DNA of 64,000 nt from Lachnospiraceae bacterium (GCA_026169045.1 JAPFDH010000074.1:1-64000); one strand, 5' to 3'. Shown: positions 7,998 to 16,962, numbered from the stretch's first letter. Numbers and translations are program-made. The notes: generated by a model not told the origin, from the letters alone.

Positions 7998-9854
7998 TTA
8001 CTCAATTTCTTTTTCTATCCTTCCTACGATATTTCCTGCATCCATACCCAGTAATTCTTTAAGGGTTTCCACACTGCCATGCTCCACATATACATTGGGA
8101 ATCCCCACCAGAATCGTCTTCGCCGAATATCCGCATGAACTGATATAGGCTGCGATTTGTTCTCCCAATCCGCCATTTAAAACATTTTCTTCCATTGTAA
8201 CAAAAAGGGAGTGATCCTTTGCCAAATCATCTACAATTTTATGATCCCATGGCTGGGCAAACCGCATATTTACCACTGTCGCCGAATATCCTTTTGCCGC
8301 CAGCATATCTTTTACTTCCATCGCCGTCTTTACCATGGTTCCCAAAGCCAGAAGTGCTATCTTTTCTCCCCGTTCCAATACCTCACACGTCCCAAGGCTG
8401 ATGGGCTGACGATATTCCTTTAATCCTTTATACACCGTTCCTCTGGGATAGCGGATGGCAATGGGATGCTCATACTCCGCTGCAAAATCCAGCGCATCCA
8501 TCATTTCATATTTATTTTTCGGTGCAAACACACACATATTAGGCATACTTGTCAAATACGAGATATCAAAAATACCCTGATGGGTTTCTCCATCTGCTCC
8601 CACCAGACCGGCGCGGTCTACTGCCAAAATAACAGGAAGATCCTGAATACATACATCATGCAAAATCTGGTCATAGGCCCGCTGTAAAAAGGAAGAATAG
8701 ATGGCCACAATCGGTTTCATGCCTCCCGTAGCCAATCCGGCTGCAAAGGTTATGGCATGTTCTTCCGCAATTCCCACATCAAAGAAACGATCGGGATACC
8801 GTTTTGCAAACCGGGCCATTCCCGTTCCTTCCGGCATGGCAGCACTGATCCCGACAATACGCTCACTTTTTTCCGCCAGGTTGCAGATCATCCGTGCAAA
8901 AATATCGGTATACGTTGCATGCTTTTTTGGAACCTTCGGCAATCCCGTGGAAACATGGAACGGTTCCACACCATGAAATCGGCTGGGATTTAATTCCGCC
9001 GGTTCATATCCTCTTCCCTTTTGTGTTTTTACATGAATGATCACCGGACGTTTCATCTTTTTGGCAGCTGATAAAAATTTCATAAGCTGTCCCATATCAT
9101 GACCGTCCACAGGCCCCAAATACGTAATTCCCAGATTTTCAAATAACATTCCCGGAATTACCATCTGTTTTATGGTATCTTTTGTTTTACTAATCCGCTT
9201 TACCAGAGGATCTCCTATGACAGGAATCTTCAGCAGTGTATCTGATATCTCCTGTTTCAAATTATTATATCCCTCATCTGCGCGAAGCTTTCCAAGGTAA
9301 CTTGACATTCCACCCACATTTTCTGAAATGGACATTTGGTTATCATTCAGAATTATAATAAAATTCTTTTTCAACTGGGCAGCATTATTTAATGCCTCAT
9401 ATGCCATTCCGCCTGTCATGGCTCCATCACCGATGACAGATACCACATAATAATCCTGTCCTGTCAGTTCTCTGGCATAAACCATTCCCAAACCGGCTGA
9501 TACCGAAGTGGAGCTATGTCCCGTATCAAAACTGTCAAAATCGCTTTCTTTTCTCTTTGGAAATCCGCTTAACCCGCCGGACTGACGCAGCTTATCAAAA
9601 CCTTCCTTTCTTCCCGAAAGCAGCTTATGCGTATAAGCCTGATGACCCACATCCCAAATAATTTTATCCTTTGGTAAATCAAATGCCAGATGCAACGCCA
9701 TCGTTAATTCCACAACGCCCAGATTGGAAGCCAGATGTCCTCCGGTCACGCTGATTTTTTCTATTAAAAATTCCCTGATATCCTTCGCCAGTTCCGGCCA
9801 ATCCTGCGGCTGCAGATTTTTGATATCGTTGGGTTGATTAATTTTTTCCAGCAT
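7998..9854 (-). CDS. dxs: 1-deoxy-D-xylulose-5-phosphate synthase
   Basis: First enzyme of the MEP isoprenoid pathway: pyruvate plus glyceraldehyde-3-phosphate gives DXP, with thiamine diphosphate as cofactor. The N-terminal TPP domain carries HQAYTHKLLSGR and GDGAMTGGMAYEALNNAA with the downstream Asn of the Mg/TPP motif. A central pyrimidine-binding transketolase domain contains GIAEEHA, and a C-terminal transketolase domain follows. The length of 618 residues is normal. A GAGGGAT ribosome site precedes the ATG. Next to ispA it forms the isoprenoid precursor block. Substrates overlap with those needed for thiamine and pyridoxal synthesis in many bacteria. Confidence 0.97.
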   Translation of the reverse strand: MLEKINQPNDIKNLQPQDWPELAKDIREFLIEKISVTGGHLASNLGVVELTMALHLAFDLPKDKIIWDVGHQAYTHKLLSGRKEGFDKLRQSGGLSGFPKRKESDFDSFDTGHSSTSVSAGLGMVYARELTGQDYYVVSVIGDGAMTGGMAYEALNNAAQLKKNFIIILNDNQMSISENVGGMSSYLGKLRADEGYNNLKQEISDTLLKIPVIGDPLVKRISKTKDTIKQMVIPGMLFENLGITYLGPVDGHDMGQLMKFLSAAKKMKRPVIIHVKTQKGRGYEPAELNPSRFHGVEPFHVSTGLPKVPKKHATYTDIFARMICNLAEKSERIVGISAAMPEGTGMARFAKRYPDRFFDVGIAEEHAITFAAGLATGGMKPIVAIYSSFLQRAYDQILHDVCIQDLPVILAVDRAGLVGADGETHQGIFDISYLTSMPNMCVFAPKNKYEMMDALDFAAEYEHPIAIRYPRGTVYKGLKEYRQPISLGTCEVLERGEKIALLALGTMVKTAMEVKDMLAAKGYSATVVNMRFAQPWDHKIVDDLAKDHSLFVTMEENVLNGGLGEQIAAYISSCGYSAKTILVGIPNVYVEHGSVETLKELLGMDAGNIVGRIEKEIE

Positions 9855-9868
9855 ATTGCATCCCTCGA

Positions 9869-10756
9869 TTATTTCTCTCTGGTAATCAGCATCTGTACAA
9901 GCTGAATCAGAAATTCATTTTCGCCCGGAAGTTCTTTCAAAAGTTCAATGGCCTTATGGGAAATCTCTTCCACATCCCGTTTGGACTGTTCCAGACCATG
10001 TATGGTCACATACGTAGTTTTCTGATTTTTTTCATCACTTCCCACCGGTTTTCCCAGGACTTCCGTTGTACTTGTCAGATCCAGAATATCATCCTGAATC
10101 TGAAATGCCATTCCAATGTATGAAGCTGCCTGTTCTGTCTTTTTTATATCATTCTCCCCGGCTCCCGCCAAAACAGCTCCGATCATCATAGATGCTTCCA
10201 GAAGAGCTCCTGTTTTCAGACGATATACGAAATCCAGCTGTTCATTTGTCATGGGCTTTTCCGTCATTTCCACGTCTACCGTCTGACCACCTATCATGCC
10301 ATACATTCCCGTTTTAGCAGCCAGTATCTGAATGGCACGTCCCACACGCATGGGATATTTTGTATCCGCAAATGCTCCTGCCGCAGTCTCGAATGCATAC
10401 GTCAAAAGTGCATCTCCTGCCAAAACTGCCATATCATATCCGAACTCTACCCATGTAGTTTTTCTTCCTCTGCGATACGTATCATTGTCCATACAAGGAA
10501 GATCATCATGAACCAAAGATGATGTATGAATCATTTCGATTGCTGCCATAAATGGATAAATTTCTTCCCCGTTTCCTCCAAATAATCGATACGTCTCTTC
10601 CATGATCATTGGGCGAAGTCGTTTTCCACCCGCACAGACACTGTAATTGGATGCCTGAAATATTGTTTTTTGCAGCCCTTCTTCCTTGGGAAGATACGTT
10701 TTGATCCGATTATCAATCTGCAACGTCTTCGCTGCCATTTCTTCCTTCCATGTCAC
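9869..10756 (-). CDS. ispA: Geranyl/farnesyl diphosphate synthase
   Basis: Polyprenyl synthase that condenses IPP with DMAPP and GPP, supplying undecaprenol and quinone synthesis. The first Asp-rich motif is DDLPCMDND within LVHDDLPCM, followed by RRG; the second is DDILD. GGKRLRP, the IPP-binding segment, is near residue 45. The start is unclear. I favour GTG 10756 by alignment with family N-termini; ATG 10735 has the better GGAAGG site, and the frame opens to GTG 10774. All options overlap the end of xseB by 20-60 bases, so the genes are translationally coupled. It sits between xseB and dxs, the standard Firmicute order. Confidence 0.93.
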   Translation of the reverse strand: MTWKEEMAAKTLQIDNRIKTYLPKEEGLQKTIFQASNYSVCAGGKRLRPMIMEETYRLFGGNGEEIYPFMAAIEMIHTSSLVHDDLPCMDNDTYRRGRKTTWVEFGYDMAVLAGDALLTYAFETAAGAFADTKYPMRVGRAIQILAAKTGMYGMIGGQTVDVEMTEKPMTNEQLDFVYRLKTGALLEASMMIGAVLAGAGENDIKKTEQAASYIGMAFQIQDDILDLTSTTEVLGKPVGSDEKNQKTTYVTIHGLEQSKRDVEEISHKAIELLKELPGENEFLIQLVQMLITREK

Positions 10757-10940
10757 TTTCTTCACCGCTTTCACTGAGTATTTTTATTTTCTTTTCTACC
10801 TTATCAATCTGTTTATTACAACTTTTTATCAGCCGGATACCCTTCTCAAAACTGGCTAAAGATTCTTCCAAGCTCTGACCTTTTTCCTCCATATCCTGAA
10901 TGATTGTATTCAGCTGCTCCAACGTTTCATCAATCGTCAT
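10713..10940 (-). CDS. xseB: Exodeoxyribonuclease VII small subunit
   Basis: Small helical subunit that wraps the large subunit XseA to form exonuclease VII, a single-strand-specific nuclease. The 75 residues show the family core (LEQLNTIIQDME...SLEESLASFEKGIRLIKSCNKQID) and a charged coiled-coil C-terminus. The start overlaps the xseA stop by four bases (ATGA type), which suggests coupled synthesis of the two subunits. The acidic tail after residue 60 is less conserved. Confidence 0.93.
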   Translation of the reverse strand: MTIDETLEQLNTIIQDMEEKGQSLEESLASFEKGIRLIKSCNKQIDKVEKKIKILSESGEESDMEGRNGSEDVAD

Positions 10941-12148
10941 AAGCTATCCTCTTTTTCCTCTTTCTCATCAACGGTCGCTTTTATGGTTCCATCTCTCAGC
11001 CAAAGAGTAATCTGCGTTCCCGTCTCTGCCTGGTTCACAGATTCCATCGGAATGCCATCGGCATCCACAGCCCACACATACCCTCCGCTCAATCTGGCAA
11101 GCGGAGACAATCCACTTAGTCTGGCAGCCGCCAATTCCAATGTATGGCGGTATCGTTCCACTTTTTTCTCCATAACAGCAAAAAGCCGTTCTTCCAAATC
11201 TGCCAGATATTGCTTTTCCTGTAAAAGCCGATTTCCCGGATGCAGCAGCCGGATTTGAAACAGACATCGTTCCACTTCTGAACGATACCGATAAATTTTT
11301 TCTTCCATTGCCGCCTGAAGCCGACGTTTCTGCTCTTCCAGCTTTTCCTCAAAAGCTGTATACTCAAAAACTGCCAGTTCTGCCGCCGCTGATGGGGTAG
11401 GTGCCCGCAGGTCTGCCGCAAAATCTGCAATTGTAAAATCCGTTTCATGGCCCACGGCAGAGATAACAGGTGTGAGACAATCAAAAATTGCCCTGGCCAC
11501 TCCTTCATCATTAAATGCCCACAAATCTTCAATGGAACCACCGCCTCTGCCGACAATCAGACAATCCAGTCCCATGGAATCCAAATATTCAATTCCACGG
11601 ATGATACTTTCCACTGCCCCGTCTCCCTGCACGAGAGCCGGATAAAGATATAGCTGCACATAAGGATTTCTTCTGGCACAAATATGGATAATATCCTGAA
11701 TCGCTGCCCCGGTAGGTGCTGTCACAATTCCGATTTTCGTGGCATAAGAAGGTATCGGCTGTTTATACTCTTCCGCAAACATCCCCATATCAGCCAGCTT
11801 TTGTTTCAACAGTTCAAACTTTCTATACAGATCCCCTGTACCGTCTGCTTTTAACTGATTCACATATAACTGATATTTTCCGTCCCGCTCATATACACGC
11901 ACACTTCCACCGGCGATGACGCTTTGCCCTTCCCGCATACGAAATGTCATGTTTTTGGCATTGGAAGCAAACATCACACAGGCTATGGTACTGCTGTCAT
12001 CTTTCAATGTAAAATAGATATGGCCGCTGGTGTGATATTTACAATTGGAAACTTCCCCTTTGATCCATATTCGATTTAACGCATAATCCTGTGAAAACAT
12101 ATTGCTGATGTATGCCGTCACCTGTTTTACTGAATAAACACTTGCCAT
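10937..12148 (-). CDS. xseA: Exodeoxyribonuclease VII large subunit
   Basis: Catalytic subunit of exonuclease VII. An N-terminal OB-fold (about residues 1-100; WIKGEVSNCKYHTSGHIYFTLKD) binds DNA. The catalytic domain (about 125-310) contains the family motifs GIVTAPTGAAIQDI, GRGGGSIEDLWAFNDE and SAVGHETDFTIADFAADLRAPTPS. A coiled-coil segment (about 280-360) and a C-terminal beta segment follow. The length of 403 residues is normal. It lies eight bases downstream of nusB and overlaps xseB. Confidence 0.96.
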   Translation of the reverse strand: MASVYSVKQVTAYISNMFSQDYALNRIWIKGEVSNCKYHTSGHIYFTLKDDSSTIACVMFASNAKNMTFRMREGQSVIAGGSVRVYERDGKYQLYVNQLKADGTGDLYRKFELLKQKLADMGMFAEEYKQPIPSYATKIGIVTAPTGAAIQDIIHICARRNPYVQLYLYPALVQGDGAVESIIRGIEYLDSMGLDCLIVGRGGGSIEDLWAFNDEGVARAIFDCLTPVISAVGHETDFTIADFAADLRAPTPSAAAELAVFEYTAFEEKLEEQKRRLQAAMEEKIYRYRSEVERCLFQIRLLHPGNRLLQEKQYLADLEERLFAVMEKKVERYRHTLELAAARLSGLSPLARLSGGYVWAVDADGIPMESVNQAETGTQITLWLRDGTIKATVDEKEEKEDSL

Positions 12149-12155
12149 TGCTTCC

Positions 12156-12557
12156 TTACTCGCTGATTAATTTTGCTAAAATTCCGTTGACAAATTGCGG
12201 GGATTCATCACCGCCATATTTTTTCGCCAATTCCACCGCTTCATTGATTGCTACTTTTCCCGGTACCTGATCATCATAGCGCATTTCATAAAGGGCCAAA
12301 CGAATAATGGTCAATTCCACCTTTCCCATACGCTGCAGCTTCCATCCCTTCGCCACTGCCGCGATTTCTTCATCCAATTGCGGAATCAGAGGAAAAATTT
12401 CTTTTATCTTTCCGGAAAGCAGCTGACATGCAGCCTCATCCAACCCTTCTTCATTCTCTAAGAAATTGGCAATCTGCTCTTCCAATTCTTCCCCTTCGTA
12501 AAAATTTCCATGAAATAAAAGTTTAAATGTATATTCTCGCAGTTCTCTTCTTAACAT
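12156..12557 (-). CDS. nusB: Transcription antitermination factor NusB
   Basis: RNA-binding subunit of the NusB-S10 complex that acts at boxA in rRNA operons. It is a helical protein of 133 residues starting MLRRELREYTFKLLF and carrying the family C-terminus VAINEAVELAKKYGGDESPQFVNGILAKL. It is followed at eight bases by xseA. Upstream lie the terminator at 12593-12616 and repeat copy 2, so the nusB-xseAB-ispA-dxs group probably starts from a promoter close to nusB or is read through from the asp23-family gene. Confidence 0.95.
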   Translation of the reverse strand: MLRRELREYTFKLLFHGNFYEGEELEEQIANFLENEEGLDEAACQLLSGKIKEIFPLIPQLDEEIAAVAKGWKLQRMGKVELTIIRLALYEMRYDDQVPGKVAINEAVELAKKYGGDESPQFVNGILAKLISE

Positions 12558-12592
12558 GTATCTGATTCTCCTATTTTCTTTTTCGAAACAAA

Positions 12593-12616
12593 ATGGGTGT
12601 CATTCCTGGCACCCAT
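12593..12616 (-). terminator. Terminator between asp23-family gene and nusB
   Basis: Perfect 7-bp stem ATGGGTG/CACCCAT with a 10-base loop, followed on the minus strand by TTTTGTTT. It lies just past repeat copy 2 and before nusB, so it would end transcripts from the asp23-family gene. Confidence 0.65.
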
Positions 12617-12632
12617 CTTCTCCTCTGATAAA

Positions 12633-12797
12633 GCAACAGTTCGGCCCGCGCCATTCGTAAAACCGCACTGCGTGCTTATTGTGGCTGTCGCCACCGTTTT
12701 ACTCATTTACAGGCGCTCAGCTCATAGGTCTGACCGGTCGAAAAATTATTCAAGCATAATTTTCTCTCCCGCTACAGTCCTATGGCTAAACTGTTAC
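12633..12797. repeat. Dispersed repeat, copy 2 (complete)
   Basis: The only copy with both ends in view, about 165 bp. Both ends carry related terminal inverted repeats: GCAACAGTTCGGCC at the left and, read inward on the other strand, GTAACAGTTTAGCC at the right. Internal features are a hairpin GTGGC-TGTC-GCCAC, the palindrome GACCGGTC and an imperfect version of the ATTATGC palindrome. It begins five bases after the stop of the asp23-family gene. There is no ORF, no recognisable target duplication and no transposase nearby. Orientation is opposite to copy 1. Confidence 0.88.
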
Positions 12798-12801
12798 CTG
12801 A

Positions 12802-13182
12802 TTAATTGTCCATGTTCACTCCGGCAATGGTGATATTTACATCAAGGACCTGCAGTCCAGTCATATTCTCAATTGCTGTCTTTACTTTATCCTGAACTTT
12901 TGCTGACACATCTGGAACACTGTAGCCATACTGAATATTCAAGGACAGTTTAACGGATACTGTGGAATCCACAACTTCCAGTTCCACACCCTTTGAAAGA
13001 TTTCTCATCCCCAGCTTGGAAATCAACTCTCTCGTCAGATTTCCTGCCATGGAAGCTACCCCTTCCACTTCTGTCGCAGCAAGTCCGGCAATAACCGCCA
13101 CCACTTCATCCGCTATTCGAACTTCTCCGATTTTATTTTCTGTTTCAATGGTATATACACCCTTCTCTTGTTCTTTACTCAC
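12802..13182 (-). CDS. Asp23/Gls24 family envelope-stress protein (YqhY-like)
   Basis: Member of the Asp23/Gls24 (DUF322) family, alkaline-shock-like proteins that are cytoplasmic or membrane-associated through partners. The 126-residue domain is recognisable from IADEVVAVIAGLAATEVEGVASMAG, VELEVVDSTVSVKLSLNIQYGYSVPDVSAKVQDKVK and the closing hydrophobic LQVLDVNITIAGV. In B. subtilis the homologue yqhY lies between accC and nusB, which matches this position. It has its own sigma-A-like promoter (13260-13287) and is followed by repeat copy 2 and a terminator, so it may be monocistronic. The exact role is not known. Confidence 0.88.
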   Translation of the reverse strand: MSKEQEKGVYTIETENKIGEVRIADEVVAVIAGLAATEVEGVASMAGNLTRELISKLGMRNLSKGVELEVVDSTVSVKLSLNIQYGYSVPDVSAKVQDKVKTAIENMTGLQVLDVNITIAGVNMDN

Positions 13183-13259
13183 AACGGTACCTCCTGCGAT
13201 ACGTTCTCTCTACTGAATACCGATGCCGATCCGGACACCGGTATGGTTACTCTGTGGTT

Positions 13260-13287
13260 ATTATACCAAATTTGTGCCATTTTGCAA
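13260..13287 (-). promoter_or_regulatory. Sigma-A promoter of asp23-family gene
   Basis: Minus-strand TTGCAA (13282-13287), a 16-base spacer and a perfect TATAAT (13260-13265). It lies about 80 bases upstream of the gene and downstream of the spoIIIAH stop, marking the end of the sporulation operon and a new transcription unit. Confidence 0.6.
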
Positions 13288-13332
13288 ATCCTTTTTCACA
13301 TTGCAAAACATAAGGAGCTTTTACGTACAAAA

Positions 13333-14007
13333 TTATGGCTGCACTTCCATCAATGTTATCACAATATTGGATACATCCACATTTGTCTTTCTTTTTACAA
13401 TATCTTCTACCTGTGCCCGTTCCGCATCCGATAACTCCTGCCTGCAGATTACCACATCTGCCTGCTCATCATTTATGCTTACCACAGCATTATTAAATCC
13501 TTTTGCTTGAAGCATATTTTCCGCAGCACTCTCCTGATCAGCAATTTCTGTCATGCGCACCATATTATCAATGGCAGCCTGTTTTTCTTCCGATGCAATG
13601 GATTCATTGTTAATCACTTCCAAAAGTGTATCTTTATTTTTCCCTCTTACCTGTTCTCTATTCATTCTAACCTGAGCCAGAAAATCCGAAACAGTCACTC
13701 CATTGGTCAAAACAGCTTCTCCCGGATCGGAATCACTGACATCATAGTCAAGGCTGGCAATATCTTCCAGTGTAGCGTCTGCTGCTTCCTCCGATTCTTG
13801 AGATGCTTGTGAACTTTCCTGTGCTGCCGCTGCCTCCTGATTTAAGACCTCTTCTGTCTGTTCATCCGCCGCTTGGGTCTGCGCCGTCTGGGTTGTATCC
13901 ATCGGGACAACACCTTCTCTTCCCGCATATGTAAGATACCCTGCTACAGCGATCATGACTGCCAATGCCGAAACTACCACCTGATTTTTTCGAAACATTT
14001 TTTTCAC
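13333..14007 (-). CDS. spoIIIAH: Stage III sporulation protein AH
   Basis: Mother-cell membrane protein whose C-terminal domain meets forespore SpoIIQ to build the feeding channel. One N-terminal transmembrane helix (about residues 10-27, VVVSALAVMIAVAGYLTYA) is followed by a Gln/Ala/Glu-rich linker (about 35-85) and a conserved YscJ/FliF-like domain (about 100-222; REQVRGKNKDTLLEVINNE...AQVEDIVKRKTNVDVSNIVITL). It is the last gene of spoIIIA. No spoIIQ is visible in the window; clostridia often use a different LytM partner. Confidence 0.93.
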   Translation of the reverse strand: MKKMFRKNQVVVSALAVMIAVAGYLTYAGREGVVPMDTTQTAQTQAADEQTEEVLNQEAAAAQESSQASQESEEAADATLEDIASLDYDVSDSDPGEAVLTNGVTVSDFLAQVRMNREQVRGKNKDTLLEVINNESIASEEKQAAIDNMVRMTEIADQESAAENMLQAKGFNNAVVSINDEQADVVICRQELSDAERAQVEDIVKRKTNVDVSNIVITLMEVQP

Positions 14008-14022
14008 TTTGCCTACTCTCCT

Positions 14023-14616
14023 TTACCCATTATCATTTTTCCTTTTTAATACTTTAATTTTATGTGGGGAAACATCAAATAATGCCTCCAGTGCATCATT
14101 TATTTCTGAAACTATTTGCGGAGAATCAGCGCCATCTGCCAAGACTACGATTCCTTCTATTACCGGTTTCTTTTCCTGTATCACATAGGGCTGCTCCCCA
14201 TCTCCTCCGCTGTCGGAAAGAACCGTATCTTCCTGTTTGTTCTCCTCATTGGAAATCCGTTTTCCTCCTTGTGAATCTTCTTCCGTTACCTGACTGTTTT
14301 GATAATTAATGTTTTTATCCAATACTTTTTCTTCTGATGCCTTCAGCGTAATCATAACTTCCGCATTTCCCACACCCTCCATGGATTCCAATACATGTTT
14401 CAGACGGTCTTCCAGCTCTTTTTCATAACTCCCATCTTCCCCTTGGTATCCGATTTCGGATGCCGAATCCGTTTCCAAAGGTATCTCCTCTGTTTTATTG
14501 CCCGGCCAGGTAAACAACAGTAACGCTGCACCGGCGGCTGCGATCAGAACAATTTTATCCATACTTAGTTTTCGCAGTGAAAATTTCTTTTTTTCTGTTT
14601 TCTCCTTTTTTTCCAT
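14023..14616 (-). CDS. spoIIIAG: Stage III sporulation protein AG
   Basis: Ring-forming component of the SpoIIIA-SpoIIQ complex. A basic cytoplasmic N-terminus, one transmembrane helix (KIVLIAAAGAALLLFTW, about residues 22-38 from this start) and an extracytoplasmic RBM domain (LKHVLESMEGVGNAEVMITLKAS and the C-terminal ISDALEALFDVSPHKIKVL-like block) are visible. A Ser/Glu/Gln-rich insert lies between the RBM halves. The start at 14616 has AGAGGAAAC before it; a further in-frame ATG at 14628 lacks a good site. Fifteen bases separate it from spoIIIAH. Confidence 0.92.
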   Translation of the reverse strand: MEKKEKTEKKKFSLRKLSMDKIVLIAAAGAALLLFTWPGNKTEEIPLETDSASEIGYQGEDGSYEKELEDRLKHVLESMEGVGNAEVMITLKASEEKVLDKNINYQNSQVTEEDSQGGKRISNEENKQEDTVLSDSGGDGEQPYVIQEKKPVIEGIVVLADGADSPQIVSEINDALEALFDVSPHKIKVLKRKNDNG

Positions 14617-14697
14617 GTTTCCTCTCATTCCATTCTTATTCTTAACGATTCCGATCCATTCGCAAAAATACTTTTACAAAACTTGGAATCGTTCCAT

Positions 14698-15357
14698 TTA
14701 TTCCAAAGAAGACTCCCATGTTACCGAAACCTGATCCGGCCGGATTGAAACCATATCTGCCGCCTCACGGCAAATTTCATCCGCCAGTTCTTTTTTGTAT
14801 TTTGTTTCTGATTGCCCCGTTTCTTTCTCTCCTTCCGATTCTGTTTCCTCTCCTACCTGTACTATGATTTGATTTCCAATAATCACTGTCGGAGGAGAAA
14901 TTGTACCTTTTTGTTCTTCTTCCTCCAGCAAAATCCATACCGTTTGAACCTGTCCATAGGATTCCGAATTCTCATCCAAATCAAATACTGCCTGACACTC
15001 CTTCACCGTTATTCCCTCTTCATCCAAAAACGTTTCCAATTTTTCCGTGATCTGCTCCTCTGTCTGCCCTTCCATCTGCTCATAAATGCTTACTTCCCGC
15101 CTTTCTTCCACCTCTTCCATTTGTTTTTGCAGTGACGGATCTTCCATTTTCTCCATATAATTCTGGAACAGCTGTGACAAAGGCGGATTAAGCGAAAACA
15201 CTTCAAACAACGGACGGATCACAAGAAGTAAAATGAATAAGCCTGTATAAAACCGGATATATTTCTCAAAATGGTTTTGTGGAAGAATTCTCAGGACGGT
15301 AGTAATCAGTACCATACCTACAGCCACATTTCGTACCCATTCCAAAAGAATAGCCAT
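14698..15357 (-). CDS. spoIIIAF: Stage III sporulation protein AF
   Basis: Membrane component of the SpoIIIA complex. Two N-terminal transmembrane helices (about residues 8-25 and 35-55; NVAVGMVLITTVLRILP and YTGLFILLLVIRPLFEVF) precede a large Glu-rich soluble domain (about 75-219). Its C-terminus (ADEICREAADMVSIRPDQVSVTWE) is typical of the family. The middle is highly charged. It lies 37 bases downstream of spoIIIAE and 81 bases upstream of spoIIIAG. Confidence 0.9.
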   Translation of the reverse strand: MAILLEWVRNVAVGMVLITTVLRILPQNHFEKYIRFYTGLFILLLVIRPLFEVFSLNPPLSQLFQNYMEKMEDPSLQKQMEEVEERREVSIYEQMEGQTEEQITEKLETFLDEEGITVKECQAVFDLDENSESYGQVQTVWILLEEEEQKGTISPPTVIIGNQIIVQVGEETESEGEKETGQSETKYKKELADEICREAADMVSIRPDQVSVTWESSLE

Positions 15358-15394
15358 ACTTTCACCAGACCTTTCTTACCATCTATGCCCCTGT

Positions 15395-16525
15395 TTATCC
15401 AAAATACGCCGCATTGGTAAAACTGCAGATCAGGGCAATTGTAATGAAAAATAATAACGCAGCATAACATGCTATTTTTAACAACATGGCAATCCCGTCT
15501 CCCACACTGCTGACACAACGAACCATCCGTGCATCAGAAACCGGCTGAATGAACGCGGCAGCAGCACGGTATAAAAATGTTAAAACAGTTAATTTGATCA
15601 GTGGCACCGCAGCAATCACCAGAATAATCACCAAAGCCGCAGCACCAATTCCGTTTTTGATCAACACACCGGATCCCACCACCATCTGTGCTGCTGTCGA
15701 TGCGCCGCTCCCAATTCCCGGGATAAATGATAAAATCTTTTTTATGCCTCCTATTTTTGCAGCATCCACAAAGGGCAAGATCATTCCCTGGATGAGCTGG
15801 ATTCCGATGACCAGTCCCATCATCGTCTTTAATCCCCATACAGCCACAGACTGAACCAGCTCTGCCGTTTTGGACAAAAAATCTTCTCCTGAAATATCAT
15901 TGACAAATCGCAGTATCAACTCTGCATAAGTGAGGGGAATCAGCAAATATAACATTCCCCACTCCACCGCTGCAATCATGATAAGTGCCATCTGATAAAA
16001 TGCCATCGACGAAAGACTTCCGCTCACAAAAGCTACTGACAGAAAAAAAGAAGGAATCAATGCCTTCATAAATTCCAGCAAGACTCGAATCATGGATGTG
16101 GCAATCTGCCCGGCCAGTCCAAAAGAGGCGGCAAGGATGGATAACATCATTAAATATGTAATAAAAAAAGCGGTCTGAGCAATTTGGCTTTCACGAAAAA
16201 TAGAAGCAAAATTGGAAAACAACGCTCCCGCCGCCGCAATCATAAATACCTGCAAAATTCCCTGTTTATTTTTCTCAATCTCTTCCCACAGATAATCTCC
16301 TGCTTCTTTTAAAAGTTTTTGAAACATTTGATCCGTATCTCCGGTTAATAATTCATACAAAATATCTTCAAAAGAAAAATCAACCTCTTCTTTTTCCAAA
16401 ACCTGTTCTATTTTTGAAAAATCATAGGATTCTATTTCATCCTCCACCGTATCCTCTGCTTTTACCGGAAGTACCACACACCAGCATAAGAGAAATACTA
16501 CAATCACCCATCCCGTTTTTGCCAC
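15395..16525 (-). CDS. spoIIIAE: Stage III sporulation protein AE
   Basis: Polytopic membrane protein of the spoIIIA transport complex. A cleavable signal-like N-terminus (about residues 1-24) and an acidic segment (about 25-80) are followed by about eight hydrophobic helices. These include the conserved FVNDISGEDFLSKTAELVQS and FIPGIGSGASTAAQMVVGSGVLIKNGIG regions. The 376-residue length agrees with family members. It is positioned between spoIIIAD and spoIIIAF in the usual order. Confidence 0.94.
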   Translation of the reverse strand: MAKTGWVIVVFLLCWCVVLPVKAEDTVEDEIESYDFSKIEQVLEKEEVDFSFEDILYELLTGDTDQMFQKLLKEAGDYLWEEIEKNKQGILQVFMIAAAGALFSNFASIFRESQIAQTAFFITYLMMLSILAASFGLAGQIATSMIRVLLEFMKALIPSFFLSVAFVSGSLSSMAFYQMALIMIAAVEWGMLYLLIPLTYAELILRFVNDISGEDFLSKTAELVQSVAVWGLKTMMGLVIGIQLIQGMILPFVDAAKIGGIKKILSFIPGIGSGASTAAQMVVGSGVLIKNGIGAAALVIILVIAAVPLIKLTVLTFLYRAAAAFIQPVSDARMVRCVSSVGDGIAMLLKIACYAALLFFITIALICSFTNAAYFG

Positions 16526-16553
16526 CTTGGCCTCCTTTTCATCTATCCCGCCT

Positions 16554-16934
16554 TCAGCTTAAAAACTGTGTAATCGTATCCAAAAGAGCCAGAATAATGG
16601 GCAGACTCAATCCCATAATGGATAATTTTGCAAAGATTTCTATTTGTCCCGCAATGGAGCTATATCCGGCATCCCGGCAAATATTGCATGAAAACTCGGA
16701 TAGATATGTAATACCAATCATTTTCACCAAAGTTTTCATATAGACCGAATCTATGGAAATATAACTTTGAATCTGATTGATTGTCTCTGTTATGACATCC
16801 AGTTTACTAAGTGTAAAAGAAAATATTATGATCCCTGCCGCCAGAGCAATATAATTGCTATATTCTGTTTTTACCTGTTTTAACTGCATTGCCACCAGTG
16901 CGGATGCCAGTCCGATTGCCGCCACTTTCAGCAT
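16554..16934 (-). CDS. spoIIIAD: Stage III sporulation protein AD
   Basis: Small membrane protein of the spoIIIA complex, 126 residues with about four hydrophobic segments. The conserved stretch SVYMKTLVKMIGITYLSEF and the nearby Cys pair in CNICRDAG are family hallmarks, as is GQIEIFAKLSIMGLSLPI. In a normal spoIIIA operon it lies almost directly after spoIIIAC. Here 90 bases separate them, of which about 54 are a repeat fragment (16963-17016). The start has a GGAAAGGAG ribosome site just after the fragment. Confidence 0.93.
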   Translation of the reverse strand: MLKVAAIGLASALVAMQLKQVKTEYSNYIALAAGIIIFSFTLSKLDVITETINQIQSYISIDSVYMKTLVKMIGITYLSEFSCNICRDAGYSSIAGQIEIFAKLSIMGLSLPIILALLDTITQFLS

Positions 16935-16962
16935 ACGGATCTCCTTTCCTTTTCAAAAAACA

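Noticed and set aside
15318-15518. Minus-strand ORF between spoIIIAE and spoIIIAF.
   Set aside because: It overlaps both genes out of frame with no ribosome site; the normal spoIIIA gene set is already complete.
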